Positions 1-9,635 of a DNA stretch of 64,000 nucleotides are shown here, piece by piece. Each line of letters begins with the position of its first letter. Position 1 is the first letter of the stretch. The translations under genes and the position numbers were made by a program. A model generated the notes under the pieces. The model saw only the letters and a program-made list of their open reading frames with translations, was not told the origin of the DNA and did no database searches. Source of the DNA: Stenotrophomonas sp. SY1 (lineage in GTDB: Bacteria > Pseudomonadota > Gammaproteobacteria > Xanthomonadales > Xanthomonadaceae); contig NZ_JAJOYR010000003.1 of NCBI RefSeq assembly GCF_021202945.1, positions 124,001-188,000 of the forward strand. Direction: 5' to 3'.

Positions 1-1
1 T

Positions 2-418
2 TTGTTGCAGGTGGCTACGGCCATGTTGTTGCTGGTTGCCGGCGTGGCGCAGGCCGAGGGGCCCAGCCGCAGCCAGCGGAGCAAGCTGCCCGCCACCCAG
101 GAAGCCTATATGGCGGCGGTGCGCTGGAATGATTTCGAGGCCGCCGAGCGCTTCCTCGACCCGCAGTACCTGGAACTCAAGCCGATCACCGAGCTGCAAC
201 GCGAGCGTTACCGCCAGGTGCAGGTGTCGGCCTACCGAGAGCGCTCCAGCAATGCTGGCGCCGATGGCAGCATCGAGCGTCGGATGGAGATCAGCGTGAT
301 CAACCGCAACACCCTGGCCGAACGTACGGCGATGGTGAATGAGCGCTGGCGCTGGGATGCCGAAGCCAAGCGCTGGTGGCAGGCCGGTGGCCTGCCGGAC
401 CTGTGGCAGGGCCAGTAA
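2..418 (+). CDS. Hypothetical exported protein, 5' end uncertain
   Basis: The frame is open from the window edge, so the true start may lie upstream; a TTG at 2 is the first start codon inside the window. The first ~19 residues are hydrophobic and end in VAQAEG, which looks like a signal peptide cleavage site. The rest (about 119 residues) is hydrophilic, rich in Arg, Glu and Trp, and ends WRWDAEAKRWWQAGGLP. No catalytic motif is visible and I do not recognise the family. It precedes the rhodanese gene by 58 bp on the same strand and may be co-transcribed with it. Confidence 0.6.
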   Translation: MLQVATAMLLLVAGVAQAEGPSRSQRSKLPATQEAYMAAVRWNDFEAAERFLDPQYLELKPITELQRERYRQVQVSAYRERSSNAGADGSIERRMEISVINRNTLAERTAMVNERWRWDAEAKRWWQAGGLPDLWQGQ

Positions 419-476
419 GGCGCCCTGTTGCCGGCATATGCGACAATCGCCGCCCGCTTATCGACCCGTGACCTGA

Positions 477-914
477 GTGAATTACGAAGAGTTGCTGGCC
501 TTCGCCGGCCGAAATCCGATGCTGTCGCTGGCCCTGGTCGGCCTGACCGTGGCCATCATCGCCACCGAGATCGCGCGTCTGTTCCGCGGTTACAAATCGC
601 TCAAGCCGGGCGAGCTGACCCACATGATCAACGCCGGCAATGCCGTGGTGATCGATCTGTCGGCCGCCAGCGACTTCGAGAAGGGCCATGTGGTCGGCAG
701 CCGCAACGTGCAGCCGGCGCAGTTGACCCCCGCCCACAAGCTGCTGGCCTCGGCCAAGCAATCGCCGGTGGTGCTGCTGTGCCGTACCGGCAATGCCTCG
801 GCCACGGCGGCCAAGACGCTGAAGAAGGCCGGTTTCGAGCAGGTATACGTGCTCGATGGTGGTCTGCCGGCGTGGCAGGCGGCGGACCTGCCGTTGGTCA
901 AGGGCCGCGGCTGA
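477..914 (+). CDS. Membrane-anchored rhodanese-like protein (YibN type)
   Basis: A 145-residue single-domain rhodanese with a GTG start (MNYEELLAF). Residues ~14-32 form one transmembrane helix (LSLALVGLTVAIIATEI), so the domain sits on the membrane, probably facing the cytoplasm. The rhodanese domain covers ~45-140, with the catalytic cysteine in the loop VLLCRTGNASA. Members of this family carry or transfer sulfane sulfur; the substrate of YibN-type proteins is not settled. It lies just before secB and gpsA, the arrangement common in Xanthomonadaceae and enterics, which supports orthology with YibN. In many genomes grxC sits between the two; here it is absent. Confidence 0.85.
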   Translation: MNYEELLAFAGRNPMLSLALVGLTVAIIATEIARLFRGYKSLKPGELTHMINAGNAVVIDLSAASDFEKGHVVGSRNVQPAQLTPAHKLLASAKQSPVVLLCRTGNASATAAKTLKKAGFEQVYVLDGGLPAWQAADLPLVKGRG

Positions 915-1016
915 CAGTTAATTTGCGTTAAGCCCTTGTGCAGGGCGCCGACCGCCCCCATCGCTGGTCAGGCAACAATCCCAATCATTGAACGAACTGT
1001 TCTGGAGTCTTGAGAA

Positions 1017-1532
1017 ATGTCCGAAGAGAACACCAACGGCGTAGCCCCGGCCGAAAACACCAACGGCCCGGCTTTCACCATCGAGAAGATCTACGTCAAG
1101 GACGTTTCTTTCGAATCCCCGAACTCGCCGAACATCTTCAACGAGAACGTGCAGCCGGACCTGCAGCTGAACCTGAACCAGAAGGTGCAGCGCCTGTCCG
1201 ATACCGCCTTTGAAGTGGTGCTGGGCGTGACCCTGACCTGCAAGGCCGGTGACAAGACCGCCTATGTGGCCGAAGTGGAACAGGCGGGCGTGTTCGGCCT
1301 GATCGGCCTGGACCCGCAGGCGATCGACGTGCTGCTGGGCACCCAGTGCCCGAACATCCTGTTCCCGTACGTGCGCACCATGATCAGCGACCTGATCCAG
1401 GCCGGTGGCTTCCCGCCGTTCTACCTGCAGCCGATCAACTTCGAAGGCCTGTACGCCGAGACGCTGCGTCAGCGCCAGGCACAGGGCGACGGCGCTTCGC
1501 TGGCCGACTCCGAGCCGGCTGGCAACGCCTGA
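1017..1532 (+). CDS. secB: Protein-export chaperone SecB
   Basis: A 171-residue acidic protein. The core from [19 protein letters not shown] onward is the classic SecB fold: it binds unfolded precursors in the cytosol as a tetramer and passes them to SecA. Also visible are the segment [15 protein letters not shown] and the helix near [15 protein letters not shown], both diagnostic. The N-terminal ~18 residues are a low-complexity extension (two ENTNG repeats) longer than in E. coli SecB. Start ATG follows TCTTGAGAA, a modest Shine-Dalgarno. gpsA follows after 20 bp, the usual secB-gpsA pairing. Confidence 0.97.
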   Translation: MSEENTNGVAPAENTNGPAFTIEKIYVKDVSFESPNSPNIFNENVQPDLQLNLNQKVQRLSDTAFEVVLGVTLTCKAGDKTAYVAEVEQAGVFGLIGLDPQAIDVLLGTQCPNILFPYVRTMISDLIQAGGFPPFYLQPINFEGLYAETLRQRQAQGDGASLADSEPAGNA

Positions 1533-1552
1533 TTGGCGGCTTGCCAGATCGC

Positions 1553-2584
1553 ATGAGTACGACGACTGACGCAATCAAGATCGCCGTCCTTGGCGCGGGC
1601 TCCTGGGGCACCGCGCTGGCCACCCTGCTGGCCCGGCACGGTCATCAGACCGTGCTGTGGGGGCGTGATGCGGCGGTAATCGAGGCGATCGACCAGCGCC
1701 ACGAGAATCCCCGGTACCTGCCGGGGATTGCCCTGCCCGAAACCCTGCGTGCCAGCACCGACCTGGCGGCGACCGTCGCCGGTGCCAGCTGGATCCTGGT
1801 GGTGGTGCCGTCGCATGCCTTTGCCGAAACCGTGCGCGCGCTGGCGCCGCTGCGGCCGGCCGGGGCCGGCGTGGCCTGGGCGACCAAGGGTTTTGAACCC
1901 GGTTCGGGCCGTTTCCTGCATGAAGTGGCACGTGAAGTGCTGGGCGCGGACGTGCCGCTGGCGGTTGTGACCGGCCCGTCCTTCGCCAAGGAAGTGACCC
2001 TGGGGCTGCCCACCGCCATCACCGTTCACGGTGATGACGAGGCCTTCGCCCAGCAGGTGGCCGACGCGATGCACGGCCCGGCGTTCCGCGCCTACACCGG
2101 TGACGACATGGTCGGTGCCGAGCTGGGCGGGGCGATGAAGAACGTGCTGGCGGTTGCGACCGGCGTGGCCGATGGCATGCAGTTGGGCCTGAACGCCCGT
2201 GCCGGCCTGATCACCCGCGGATTGAACGAAATGCTGCGCCTGGCTGCGGCCATTGGCGGCAAGCCGGAAACCCTGATGGGCCTGGCTGGCTTGGGCGATC
2301 TGGTGCTGACCAGCACCGGTGACCTGTCGCGCAACCGCCGCCTGGGTCTGGCGCTGGGGCGTGGGCAGACCCTTCAGGATGCGGTGAAGGAAATCGGCCA
2401 GGTGGTGGAATCGGTGCAGACCGCCGATGAAGTCATGCGCCAGGCTGAGCGTCACGGCATTGATCTGCCGATTTCCAAGGCGGTGCAATCGGTGCTGCAT
2501 GGTGAGTTGAGTCCAGCCGATGGCCTGCAGCAGCTGCTGGCCCGCGAGCAGAAGCCGGAGTATCCGGACACACTGTTCAAGTAA
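1553..2584 (+). CDS. gpsA: NAD(P)-dependent glycerol-3-phosphate dehydrogenase
   Basis: A 343-residue cytosolic enzyme reducing dihydroxyacetone phosphate to sn-glycerol 3-phosphate for phospholipid synthesis. The N-terminal Rossmann fold has the dinucleotide motif [12 protein letters not shown] (residues ~11-22). The segment [11 protein letters not shown] and the catalytic lysine region [13 protein letters not shown] follow, then [22 protein letters not shown]. Length matches the family. I chose ATG 1553 because it begins the conserved N-terminus; the open frame runs further upstream through secB. It is followed at once by a strong terminator, so the secB-gpsA unit ends here. Confidence 0.97.
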   Translation: MSTTTDAIKIAVLGAGSWGTALATLLARHGHQTVLWGRDAAVIEAIDQRHENPRYLPGIALPETLRASTDLAATVAGASWILVVVPSHAFAETVRALAPLRPAGAGVAWATKGFEPGSGRFLHEVAREVLGADVPLAVVTGPSFAKEVTLGLPTAITVHGDDEAFAQQVADAMHGPAFRAYTGDDMVGAELGGAMKNVLAVATGVADGMQLGLNARAGLITRGLNEMLRLAAAIGGKPETLMGLAGLGDLVLTSTGDLSRNRRLGLALGRGQTLQDAVKEIGQVVESVQTADEVMRQAERHGIDLPISKAVQSVLHGELSPADGLQQLLAREQKPEYPDTLFK

Positions 2585-2601
2585 TCGGCGCAGATCGCCA
2601 A

Positions 2602-2630
2602 CAAGAAACCCGGCAATGCCGGGTTTCTTG
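2602..2630 (+). terminator. Rho-independent terminator after gpsA
   Basis: A perfect 13-bp inverted repeat, CAAGAAACCCGGC / GCCGGGTTTCTTG, with a 3-base loop AAT, followed by TTGCTT. It begins 17 bp after the gpsA stop codon. Confidence 0.9.
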
Positions 2631-2743
2631 TTGCTTGGGGATCCGGTGGAGCGGAGCCATGCTCCGCTCGGGCTTTACCGGCGAGGTGTTCACCGTGCGG
2701 GCCCGTGCCGGGCATGGCTCGGCACTACGGATGGGTTTTGCCC

Positions 2744-2778
2744 AAAAAAGAAGCCCGGTCTGGGGGAGACCGGGCTTC
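2744..2778 (-). terminator. Rho-independent terminator of ax21
   Basis: Read on the minus strand, a perfect 12-bp stem (GAAGCCCGGTCT with its complement, arms 2750-2761 and 2767-2778) is followed by six T residues (A-run 2744-2749 on the plus strand). It lies 53 bp past the ax21 stop. Confidence 0.9.
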
Positions 2779-2831
2779 CAGGGCGCGTGGGAGAGAGATC
2801 ACACGCCTTTACAACACTGTGCTGCTATCGC

Positions 2832-3404
2832 TTACCAGGTGAAGCGCGGGCCGACGAACCATTCCTTGTCGCCAGCCTTGGCCAGCTTCACTTCGCCGGT
2901 CAGGCCCCAGTTCGCGTTGAACTTGCCGGTGGCGCCGACGCGGCCGTAGAACTCGCCGTCCGGGTTCACGCCGTGCTTCTTGCTGTAGTCCTCGTAACCG
3001 GCCAGGGCATAGGCCTCGAAGTTCGGGGTGAAGGCGGTGCGTACGCCGACTTCAGCGCTGTAGCCATTGAAGGTCAGGCCGTAGTCCGGGTCGAACTTCT
3101 GGTATGCGGCGCGGGCCAGCAGGTCGGTGTTCGGGGCCACGGTGTAGTTGTAGCCAACACCCAGGCGCCACTGGTCAACGTCAACCTTGCCCTTGTCGGT
3201 TTCCTGGGCGTTGTACTCACCAAAGATGTGGAAGTTCGGGTGCACGGCCACCGAGCCCTTCAGCGCCCAGCCGTCGGCATCGCCGCCCTGGGTATCGGTG
3301 TTCACATAACCGCCTTCCACGTAGTTGTAGGACAAACCATCGGCTGCAGAGGCGGCAAACGGCAGGGCGGCCATCAGGCCCAGAGCGATCAAGGAAGTCT
3401 TCAT
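2832..3404 (-). CDS. ax21: Ax21-family outer membrane beta-barrel protein
   Basis: A 190-residue exported protein. Residues 1-21 (MKTSLIALGLMAALPFAASA) are a signal peptide. The remainder is made of alternating beta strands (LSYNYVEGGYVNT, FHIFGEYNAQET, WRLGVGYNYTV, EFYGRVGATGKF) ending WFVGPRFTW, with the C-terminal aromatic residue expected of outer membrane barrels. The family is very abundant in Xanthomonas and Stenotrophomonas and is often found in outer membrane vesicles; earlier claims that it is a quorum signal were retracted. ATG 3404 is chosen because it starts the signal peptide; a start 12 bp upstream is less likely. It has its own terminator. Confidence 0.9.
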   Translation of the reverse strand: MKTSLIALGLMAALPFAASAADGLSYNYVEGGYVNTDTQGGDADGWALKGSVAVHPNFHIFGEYNAQETDKGKVDVDQWRLGVGYNYTVAPNTDLLARAAYQKFDPDYGLTFNGYSAEVGVRTAFTPNFEAYALAGYEDYSKKHGVNPDGEFYGRVGATGKFNANWGLTGEVKLAKAGDKEWFVGPRFTW

Positions 3405-3602
3405 GTTCAGGAGCACCTGTCTTTATTGGTTTTGGTAGCGAGCGGCGGGATTTCGTTGCCGTTCGACAGTTGTGAATTATCCGTTAGCCAGTGGAACTGA
3501 CACTGAATACCAAACTGACCAGTACATAAATTAGGGGCGCCCGGAAGGAACTTTTCCTGCACTGTTGGGCCGGGATGGAGTACGGATTTCCCGCAAACGA
3601 AA

Positions 3603-3648
3603 CGGCCCGGTGCCGATGTGCGTGTTGCTGCACATCGGCGCCGGGCCG
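3603..3648 (-). terminator. Likely terminator of the first TonB receptor
   Basis: A 19-bp stem (arms 3603-3621 and 3630-3648, one G-U pair) around an 8-base loop, starting about 20 bp past the receptor stop. On the minus strand the stem is followed by GTTTCGTTTGC, a weak T-rich tail. The strong stem supports termination; the poor U-tract lowers confidence. Confidence 0.65.
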
Positions 3649-3667
3649 GTTTGTTTCCTGCTTGCGG

Positions 3668-6600
3668 TTACAGCGACAGGCGCAGGCCGCCGTAATAGGT
3701 GCGGCCGATCACGTCGTACAGGCCGGCCTGGTAGCCGGCGATGGCCTGGTTGAAGTTGGCACCGCCCGCTTCGCCACCCGGGATGCGCGGCGGTGAACGG
3801 TCGAAAACGTTGTTCAGGCCGGCGTAGACGCTGAGCTTGGGCGTGATCTTGTGGCTGAAGTACACGTCGCTGTAGAACGTGTTGCCGGCCCATGGGCGCT
3901 GGGTGTTTTCCTCGGTGTAGGTCTCGCCGGCCCGCATCCTGGAGACGTGGCGCAGGTTCCAGGACACCTGGCTGCTTTCGTTGGACCAGCCAAAGCGGGT
4001 GGCGCCCTTCCACTTCGGGGTGCCGAACAGGCCCACATAGTCCCAGGCGTCACTGGGGTTGGTCGGATCGGCAACATCGGTGCGCTGCAGGATGCGGCCG
4101 TAGCTCAGGTCGATGGAGACGCGATTGCCGTTGGGCAGCATCTGGAACCAGCTGGCATTGATGTCCACGCCGCGGGCGATGCTCTGCGACAGGTTCAGCT
4201 GCTGCACCGCCACTTCCACCAGATCACCGGTGTTGTTGCGGGTGACCATGTCGCAGAACGGGTTGTCCAGCGAAGCCTGGTCAACGCAGCGGTTGAGGAT
4301 GGCCTGCGGGTCCAGCTCGGCGATCACGCCGCGCAGATCGATGCGGTAGTAGTCGGCCGACACGCTCAGGTTGTTGACGAAGCGCGGGCGCAGCACCACG
4401 CCCCAGGTGGTGGTCTTGGCCGTCTCCGGCTTCAGTCCGGTGTTGCCGGAGGAAACGATGTCGCGCCACTGCCAGTAGGTGGTGGTATCGGACGGTGCGA
4501 TGGCCGCGCAGTTGGCTGCGGTGTACTGCGTGCGATCGGTGCGGTTCTCCACGGAATAATCATTGCAGGGGTCGTAGACCCACAGCCCGGACACGCTGTC
4601 GGCGGTATACATCTCGGCGATGTTCGGCGCGCGGATCGCCTTGCCCCAGGTGCCGCGCAGGGTGATGTCCTCGATCGGCGTCCATTCCAGGCCGATCTTG
4701 CTGGTGGCGGTGCGGCCGGCCAGGTTGTAGTCGGATACGCGTCCAGCCAGATCCAGCGCAAGATGCTGCGCGCCGGGCAGATCGGCCAGCAGTGGGATGT
4801 GCAGTTCGCCGAAGATTTCCTTGACGCTGTACTGGCCCACCAGCGGCGTCTCGGTGACGCCCAGCGTCGGGTCGTAGCGCGGGTCATCCGGGTTGAACTG
4901 CGGAGTGACGCCGATGTCGCTGCTCTCCTTGCGGTACTCGGCGCCGACCACCAGCTGCACTTCGCCGGCGGGCAGGTCGAACAGCCCACCGGAAGCGTAG
5001 GCCGAGGCGACCTTCTGGGTCATGGTGGTGTCCGACCAGTCGGTGTCGTAGGTCAGCCAATCGACCATTCCCGGGGTCAGCTGCTTGAACGGATTGATCG
5101 CCACGCAGCCGGCGCTGGGCGCAGCCCAATCGTAGGCGCTGCCGTTCCACACCCACGAGCCGTTGCAGACGGCATTGCCGGCGCTGTCGGTGGTCGAGTT
5201 GAGGCCTTCGATCAGGCGATCGTAGGAAGCGGCATTGCGCGAACGCACACGCTCGTTGCTGCGGCCGTAGGACAGGTAACCGGAGTAGTTCCAGGCGCGG
5301 CCGAACAGGCTGAAATCACCTTCCAGGCCGCCGACGACCTGCAGCAGCTTGCGCTTGTACTCGGTGCTGATCAGGCCCACGTCGTTGTCGAAATGACGCG
5401 CGAAGCTGATGTTCTCGGTGAACGGGCCGCCGTTGGCGTCGATCATTTCCTGGGTGATGAACGGGCTGTCGAAAGGAACGCTTTCGCTGCCGCCGGAACC
5501 ATAGGCAGCCAGTGCACGGCCCACGCTGCGCGACTGGCTCTGCGAGTAGCTGAGGCTGCCGAAGAAACGCAGTGATTCGTTGAAGTCGAAGTTCAGCGTG
5601 CTGCGTACGGATTGGCGATCGGACGGCACCGACAGGTACCAGTTGTCGTAGCGGCCACCGTACTCGCCGCCGTTGGTACGGCCCTGTTGCAGCAGCGCGT
5701 CACCGTTGGTCAAACGGCTGGTGTCGTAGTTGACCAGGCCGCCGGGGCCGAGCGTGGGGCGACGCAGGTTGCCATTGGCATCGAAGGTGTACAGACAATC
5801 GATCTGGTTGCTGGGACCACAGTTGCCCATCACGATGTTGGCATTGGGCGCATCGTAGAAATTGCGGTTGCCTTCGGTGATGACGTACTTGCTGCCAGTG
5901 CCGGGGCGTTCGTACAGCGGCGTACCGTTGGCCGTCCACGGACGGTCCTGGCCGGAAACGTCGCCGTCGTCCTTCTCCCAGAAGCCGTACAGGGTGAAGT
6001 TGCCGCGGTTGTCGGCGAAGTTCCTGCCGAACAACACATCGCCGTTGAAGTTGGGCATGTCGCCGCGGCTGGAGTTGCTGTAACGCACGTTGGCGTTCAA
6101 CCCTTCGAAATCCCGCTTGAGGATGAAATTGACCACGCCGTTGACCGCGTCGGCGCCGTACAGCGCCGATGCGCCGCCGGTCATCACTTCCACGCGTTCG
6201 ATCAGGCTGGCCGGCAGCATGCTCACGTCCACGCCCGAGGTGCCGGGAATCGATGGCACCTGGCGGCGCCCGTCAACCATGGTCAAGGTGCGCTGCACGC
6301 CCATGCCGCGCAGGTCCAGCGCGTTGATGCCGACGTTGCCCACGTCCGGGTTGTTGCTGGTCTGGTCGCTCTGGCTGACCGCGAAGGACGGCAGCTGGTT
6401 CATCAGGTCGGCGATCTGGGTATGGCCGGAGCTGCGGATGGTTTCGGCGCTGATCGAGGTGACCGGGGCCGGGCCGTCGAAGCCTGCTTCGCGGCGGATG
6501 CGCGAGCCGGTGACGATGACCGTGTCCAGGTCCTTGGCCTCGGCCTCGGCACTGCTCGCGGCGGTGGTTTCAACCTTGCCGTCTTGCCGGTCCTGTGCAT

Positions 6601-6688
6601 GAGCGCTGGCGGTGGAGAGCAATGCCAGGGTGATGGCCAGGGCCAACGTGCCGGGGCGGCGGAGGGATGTCCTGTCTGCTTGGGTCAT
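3668..6688 (-). CDS. TonB-dependent outer membrane receptor
   Basis: A 1006-residue receptor. Residues 1-31 are a signal peptide ending SAHAQ. A TonB box-like segment DTVIVTGSRI (~55-64) comes next, then the plug domain (PAPVTSISAETI, LRGMGVQRTLTMVDGRR, IERVEVMTGGASALYGADAVNGVVNF), then a long barrel ending YGGLRLSL. The length and the plug resemble the large Xanthomonas receptors for peptides or carbohydrates; the ligand cannot be told. ATG 6688 is preceded by GAGGAATTGCTC, a good ribosome site; the frame stays open upstream but without homology. An AraC/PAS regulator lies 564 bp upstream on the same strand and may control it. Confidence 0.93.
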   Translation of the reverse strand: MTQADRTSLRRPGTLALAITLALLSTASAHAQDRQDGKVETTAASSAEAEAKDLDTVIVTGSRIRREAGFDGPAPVTSISAETIRSSGHTQIADLMNQLPSFAVSQSDQTSNNPDVGNVGINALDLRGMGVQRTLTMVDGRRQVPSIPGTSGVDVSMLPASLIERVEVMTGGASALYGADAVNGVVNFILKRDFEGLNANVRYSNSSRGDMPNFNGDVLFGRNFADNRGNFTLYGFWEKDDGDVSGQDRPWTANGTPLYERPGTGSKYVITEGNRNFYDAPNANIVMGNCGPSNQIDCLYTFDANGNLRRPTLGPGGLVNYDTSRLTNGDALLQQGRTNGGEYGGRYDNWYLSVPSDRQSVRSTLNFDFNESLRFFGSLSYSQSQSRSVGRALAAYGSGGSESVPFDSPFITQEMIDANGGPFTENISFARHFDNDVGLISTEYKRKLLQVVGGLEGDFSLFGRAWNYSGYLSYGRSNERVRSRNAASYDRLIEGLNSTTDSAGNAVCNGSWVWNGSAYDWAAPSAGCVAINPFKQLTPGMVDWLTYDTDWSDTTMTQKVASAYASGGLFDLPAGEVQLVVGAEYRKESSDIGVTPQFNPDDPRYDPTLGVTETPLVGQYSVKEIFGELHIPLLADLPGAQHLALDLAGRVSDYNLAGRTATSKIGLEWTPIEDITLRGTWGKAIRAPNIAEMYTADSVSGLWVYDPCNDYSVENRTDRTQYTAANCAAIAPSDTTTYWQWRDIVSSGNTGLKPETAKTTTWGVVLRPRFVNNLSVSADYYRIDLRGVIAELDPQAILNRCVDQASLDNPFCDMVTRNNTGDLVEVAVQQLNLSQSIARGVDINASWFQMLPNGNRVSIDLSYGRILQRTDVADPTNPSDAWDYVGLFGTPKWKGATRFGWSNESSQVSWNLRHVSRMRAGETYTEENTQRPWAGNTFYSDVYFSHKITPKLSVYAGLNNVFDRSPPRIPGGEAGGANFNQAIAGYQAGLYDVIGRTYYGGLRLSL

Positions 6689-7252
6689 GAGCAATTCCTC
6701 GAACTCGAAACAGTGTCTGGAGTGGCGGTCGCGTGGTTTCGGTAGCGCAAGCCCGCCCGCATCCGGCCGCTGGGGTCGAATGTCACGCATGCGGATGCAT
6801 TGCCACGGGATGCCTTGGCGGCTACGCCGGGTGCGTTGCTGGCATCGTCGGCGCGTGAGCAACGCCGTCGTTCTTCCCCCGACGGTTGCACCTGACGTTG
6901 CCGTTACCCGGCGCGCACATCATTGGATCAAGCGCCCATGCCGGTCTTGACATCATTCTGAAACATGGATGCGGAAGTTTGCATAATCAGTTTCATCGAT
7001 TGATGCAGTCGATTGGTCGTAACCCGCCTTAATCCGCTGGAATTGGCACAAATGAAGGTTTCAGCTGTTACATACCTTCGTGCGCAGATATGTATCTTTC
7101 TGCCGGTTTTGCGGCCTGGAATGCGTGAATCAGCATAATCCGGACATTTGCAGGCGGCCGGTAGGGGCTGCCGCGCGGGTGCTGTCGCGGCGCGGTTGGG
7201 GTGCATTGGAAGTGGAAACTGCCGGCACTTCGCAGTGACCGGTCGATGCGCT
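6689..7252. other. Long leader region before the TonB receptor, no gene seen
   Basis: This 564-bp stretch has lower GC between about 6950 and 7150 than the flanks and no convincing frame, so it is probably promoter and 5' leader of the receptor. It contains one weak look-alike of the region-2 operator, AATCCGGACATT near 7136-7147, which I do not count as a site. Confidence 0.5.
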
Positions 7253-7927
7253 TCAGCGCTGCACGAGTGCGCGATAGGCGCGCGGGGTGATGCCGACGGT
7301 GCTCTTGAACTGGCGGGCGAATCCGCTCTGGTCGGAAAAGCCGCAGGTATGGCTGATCTCGGCGATGCCCGCCTCGGTGTGCAAGGCGCGCATCGCCGCT
7401 TCCATGCGCAGCTTGGTCAACAGCTGCTGCGGGGTGATCTGGAACACGCGCTTGAACAGGCGTTCGAGCTGCGCCACCGAGACACCGGCCTTGTCGGCCA
7501 GCAGGTTGATCCGCAGCGGCTCGTTGAAATGCGCCTGCATGTGGTCGATCACTTCCTGCAGGCGGCCGAACGAGGAGTGCTGGCTGTCGGGTTGGCCGAG
7601 ATCGCGTGAGAGGCCGATCACGCCGACCACCTCGCCATCCTGGATCAGCGGCTGCTTGTAGGTCAGGCACCAGCCGGTCAAACGATTGGAGTACAGCTGG
7701 ATTTCCAGCAGGTTCTCGATCACCTCGCCGCACAGCACGCGGCGGTCCTGCATGATGTACTTGCTGGCCAGCCCGGGCGGATACACCTGCAACACGCTCT
7801 TGCCGATGATGTCCTCGCGCTGCTTCACGCCCAGGCGCTGGATCAACGTCTGGTTCACATGCGTGTAGCAGCAGTCGGTGTCCTTGATGAAGAACACCAC
7901 ATCGGGGAGTTGATCAAACAGCCGCAC
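7253..7927 (-). CDS. AraC-family transcriptional regulator with PAS sensor domain
   Basis: At least 224 residues. Residues ~1-105 form a PAS/PAC domain (DQLPDVVFFIKDTDCCYTHV, then VVGVIGLSRDLG). Residues ~125-222 are an AraC double helix-turn-helix with LLADKAGVSVAQLERLFKR and IAEISHTCGFSDQSGFARQF. It should bind DNA in response to a small ligand or redox signal sensed by PAS. The first usable codon in frame is a GTG at 7927, but the frame reads INLSPKEL just upstream, which looks like family sequence, so the true start may be a non-standard codon slightly upstream. Likely target: the TonB receptor downstream on the same strand. Confidence 0.88.
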   Translation of the reverse strand: MRLFDQLPDVVFFIKDTDCCYTHVNQTLIQRLGVKQREDIIGKSVLQVYPPGLASKYIMQDRRVLCGEVIENLLEIQLYSNRLTGWCLTYKQPLIQDGEVVGVIGLSRDLGQPDSQHSSFGRLQEVIDHMQAHFNEPLRINLLADKAGVSVAQLERLFKRVFQITPQQLLTKLRMEAAMRALHTEAGIAEISHTCGFSDQSGFARQFKSTVGITPRAYRALVQR

Positions 7928-8105
7928 CAGCTCCTTCGGTGACAGGTTGATGATGATGGGGCCTCTCCCGGCGGATGCGGTGTGGCGGCCGATGCAACAG
8001 CCGCGATGGACGCCGTGCCGGGAGCAACAAACTCACGCAGGGCGGGCGCTGAGTTTCCATCAGCGCCCGCATGCTGTCGAGCCACCACAGCGCCGCGTGC
8101 GGCGC

Positions 8106-9227
8106 TCAGGCCGGGTAGCGCAGTATCGCGGCCAATTCGCCGTTGCCGGGGATGTCCTGGCGACGTACGGCCAGAACCTGCGCGCCGCTGGCGAAGGCGC
8201 GCGAGGCGATCTCATCGACGATGCCATAGGCGTGGGCGTCGTCGTTGCTGACAAATTCCACCGCGCCGGTTTCATCGTCAACAAAGCCCGGCGTGGTGGA
8301 ATCGATGTCGATCAGGATCGTCTGCACCGCGCCGAAGGTTGCCGCGCGTGCGGCACCGGCAATGTCGGTGGTGACCCGGCCCTCGTTGGCGCGACGCTGG
8401 AACAACTGGCCGATGTCGGCAAGCTGGCGGGCGTAGGCGTCATCCAGCGCCGGCCGCGCGCGCTGTGCAAGTTCAACGTCGGTCAGGCGGTCGGGGCTGT
8501 CGCTGATTTCAACAGGCAGCAGATGCGGATAGGAGTTCAGGCGCCGGAACACCGATGCCAGGCGACCGGTGGCGGCCAACACCAGCGGCGTTTCGCGGCC
8601 GGCAAGAATCGGGCGAAGGGCGGCGTCGACCTGGCGCACATACTGATCAAAGCGCACGTTCTGGCCTTCCGAGCCATGGATGCGGCCACTGTAGGTACGG
8701 TCGTTGAGCGTTGACTTGCCCACCGCCGATGCCGCGTCCCTGGGCAACCCGGGCACCTTGATGGTTGCCGGTGGCAGGTCGGCATGCATTTCCACCAGGC
8801 GGACTGCGTTTTCCGAAAGCGCCAGGATGAAGGCCGAGTGCGGGAAGGTAACCGCGCGGAACAGGGGCTTGAGATGGAAGCGGTCGGACACATGCACCTG
8901 CGACGTCAACGCGTTGGCCAGACGGTAAGTGCGGATGCTGTCGGCGGTGACGAAGATGGCAAGGCTGTTGGCCTGGAAGCGCCAGAACGTATCGTCATCG
9001 ATCAGATCGTCCAGCGCCTCGACAATCAGGGCAAGACGCCGCTTGTCGAAACCGGCCTGTTCAAGCTGGTCTTGCGCCTGGCGCGCCAGATTGCCCAGTT
9101 CGATCCGCGAGGCGGGCGCTTCCTGGGTAAGCGGGGTTGTCCTGAGGTAGATCGAAACACAGGCATCGGCCCTTGCTGTTGCCAGCGACGCGAACTCAAG
9201 CCGTGTGGGGATGTCGAGATACAGCAT
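8106..9227 (-). CDS. baeRF-like protein (bacterial archaeo-eukaryotic release factor fold)
   Basis: A 373-residue soluble protein. Segments such as LAIFVTADSIRTYRLAN, VHVSDRFHLKPLFRA and FILALSENAVRLVEMHA match the bacterial eRF1/Pelota-like (baeRF) families, predicted from sequence work to act on ribosomes; none of these functions is visible directly. No GGQ-like tripeptide of true release factors is seen. ATG 9227 is preceded by CCAGGAGCATCAG, a strong ribosome site, so I reject the 69-bp longer frame. It stands alone between the AraC regulator and the divergent alcohol dehydrogenase. Family call is from memory of the motif pattern. Confidence 0.65.
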   Translation of the reverse strand: MLYLDIPTRLEFASLATARADACVSIYLRTTPLTQEAPASRIELGNLARQAQDQLEQAGFDKRRLALIVEALDDLIDDDTFWRFQANSLAIFVTADSIRTYRLANALTSQVHVSDRFHLKPLFRAVTFPHSAFILALSENAVRLVEMHADLPPATIKVPGLPRDAASAVGKSTLNDRTYSGRIHGSEGQNVRFDQYVRQVDAALRPILAGRETPLVLAATGRLASVFRRLNSYPHLLPVEISDSPDRLTDVELAQRARPALDDAYARQLADIGQLFQRRANEGRVTTDIAGAARAATFGAVQTILIDIDSTTPGFVDDETGAVEFVSNDDAHAYGIVDEIASRAFASGAQVLAVRRQDIPGNGELAAILRYPA

Positions 9228-9635
9228 CTGATGCTCCTGGGTTGCGTTGTCGTTTGCATGAGCGTACGCACGCGGGTGTTTCTGGCGGTGGCACATGAGG
9301 CCATCGCCAATGGCGCGCAGGACGGAGTGGATCGCGGGTGCGGGCTTGTCAGGTAATGCTACGTCGGTGCTGTGTTCGCGCCGTGATTGGTGCGCATCGG
9401 TGCGCTGGATTCACCTAGCGCCTGGACGCTGTGCAATGCGCGTCAGATCCAAGCCTTGAGCGATAAATACAGATCGCACACGTGCCGCTGTCACCCGTAC
9501 TTAACGCGCCACGCGGCCACGCAAACTAGAGTGCAGCGGAGCTGCGAAATGGCTGCACCCGACACTGAATGTGCAACGGCGTGCATCCGGGGTTGCCCCG
9601 CTTCGCAATGCAATTGCCCATGCCGAGGAACATGT
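9228..9635. other. Divergent intergenic region, no gene seen
   Basis: About 400 bp between the baeRF-like gene and the first alcohol dehydrogenase. It must carry both promoters. No palindrome, repeat or RNA gene stands out to me. Confidence 0.4.

Noticed and set aside
2561..2572. TATCCGGACACA inside gpsA as an operator
   Set aside because: It is in coding sequence, lacks the left half-site and is explained by conserved codons near the GpsA C-terminus.
3851..6745. Long plus-strand frames (574 and 377 codons) opposite the first TonB receptor
   Set aside because: They are antisense to a clear receptor gene, rich in Gly/Ala/Val/His as expected of shadow frames in high-GC DNA, and show no family motif.
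7136..7147. AATCCGGACATT as a further regulon operator before the first TonB receptor
   Set aside because: Only the right half matches the TGTCCGGACA core and it lies about 450 bp from the start codon.
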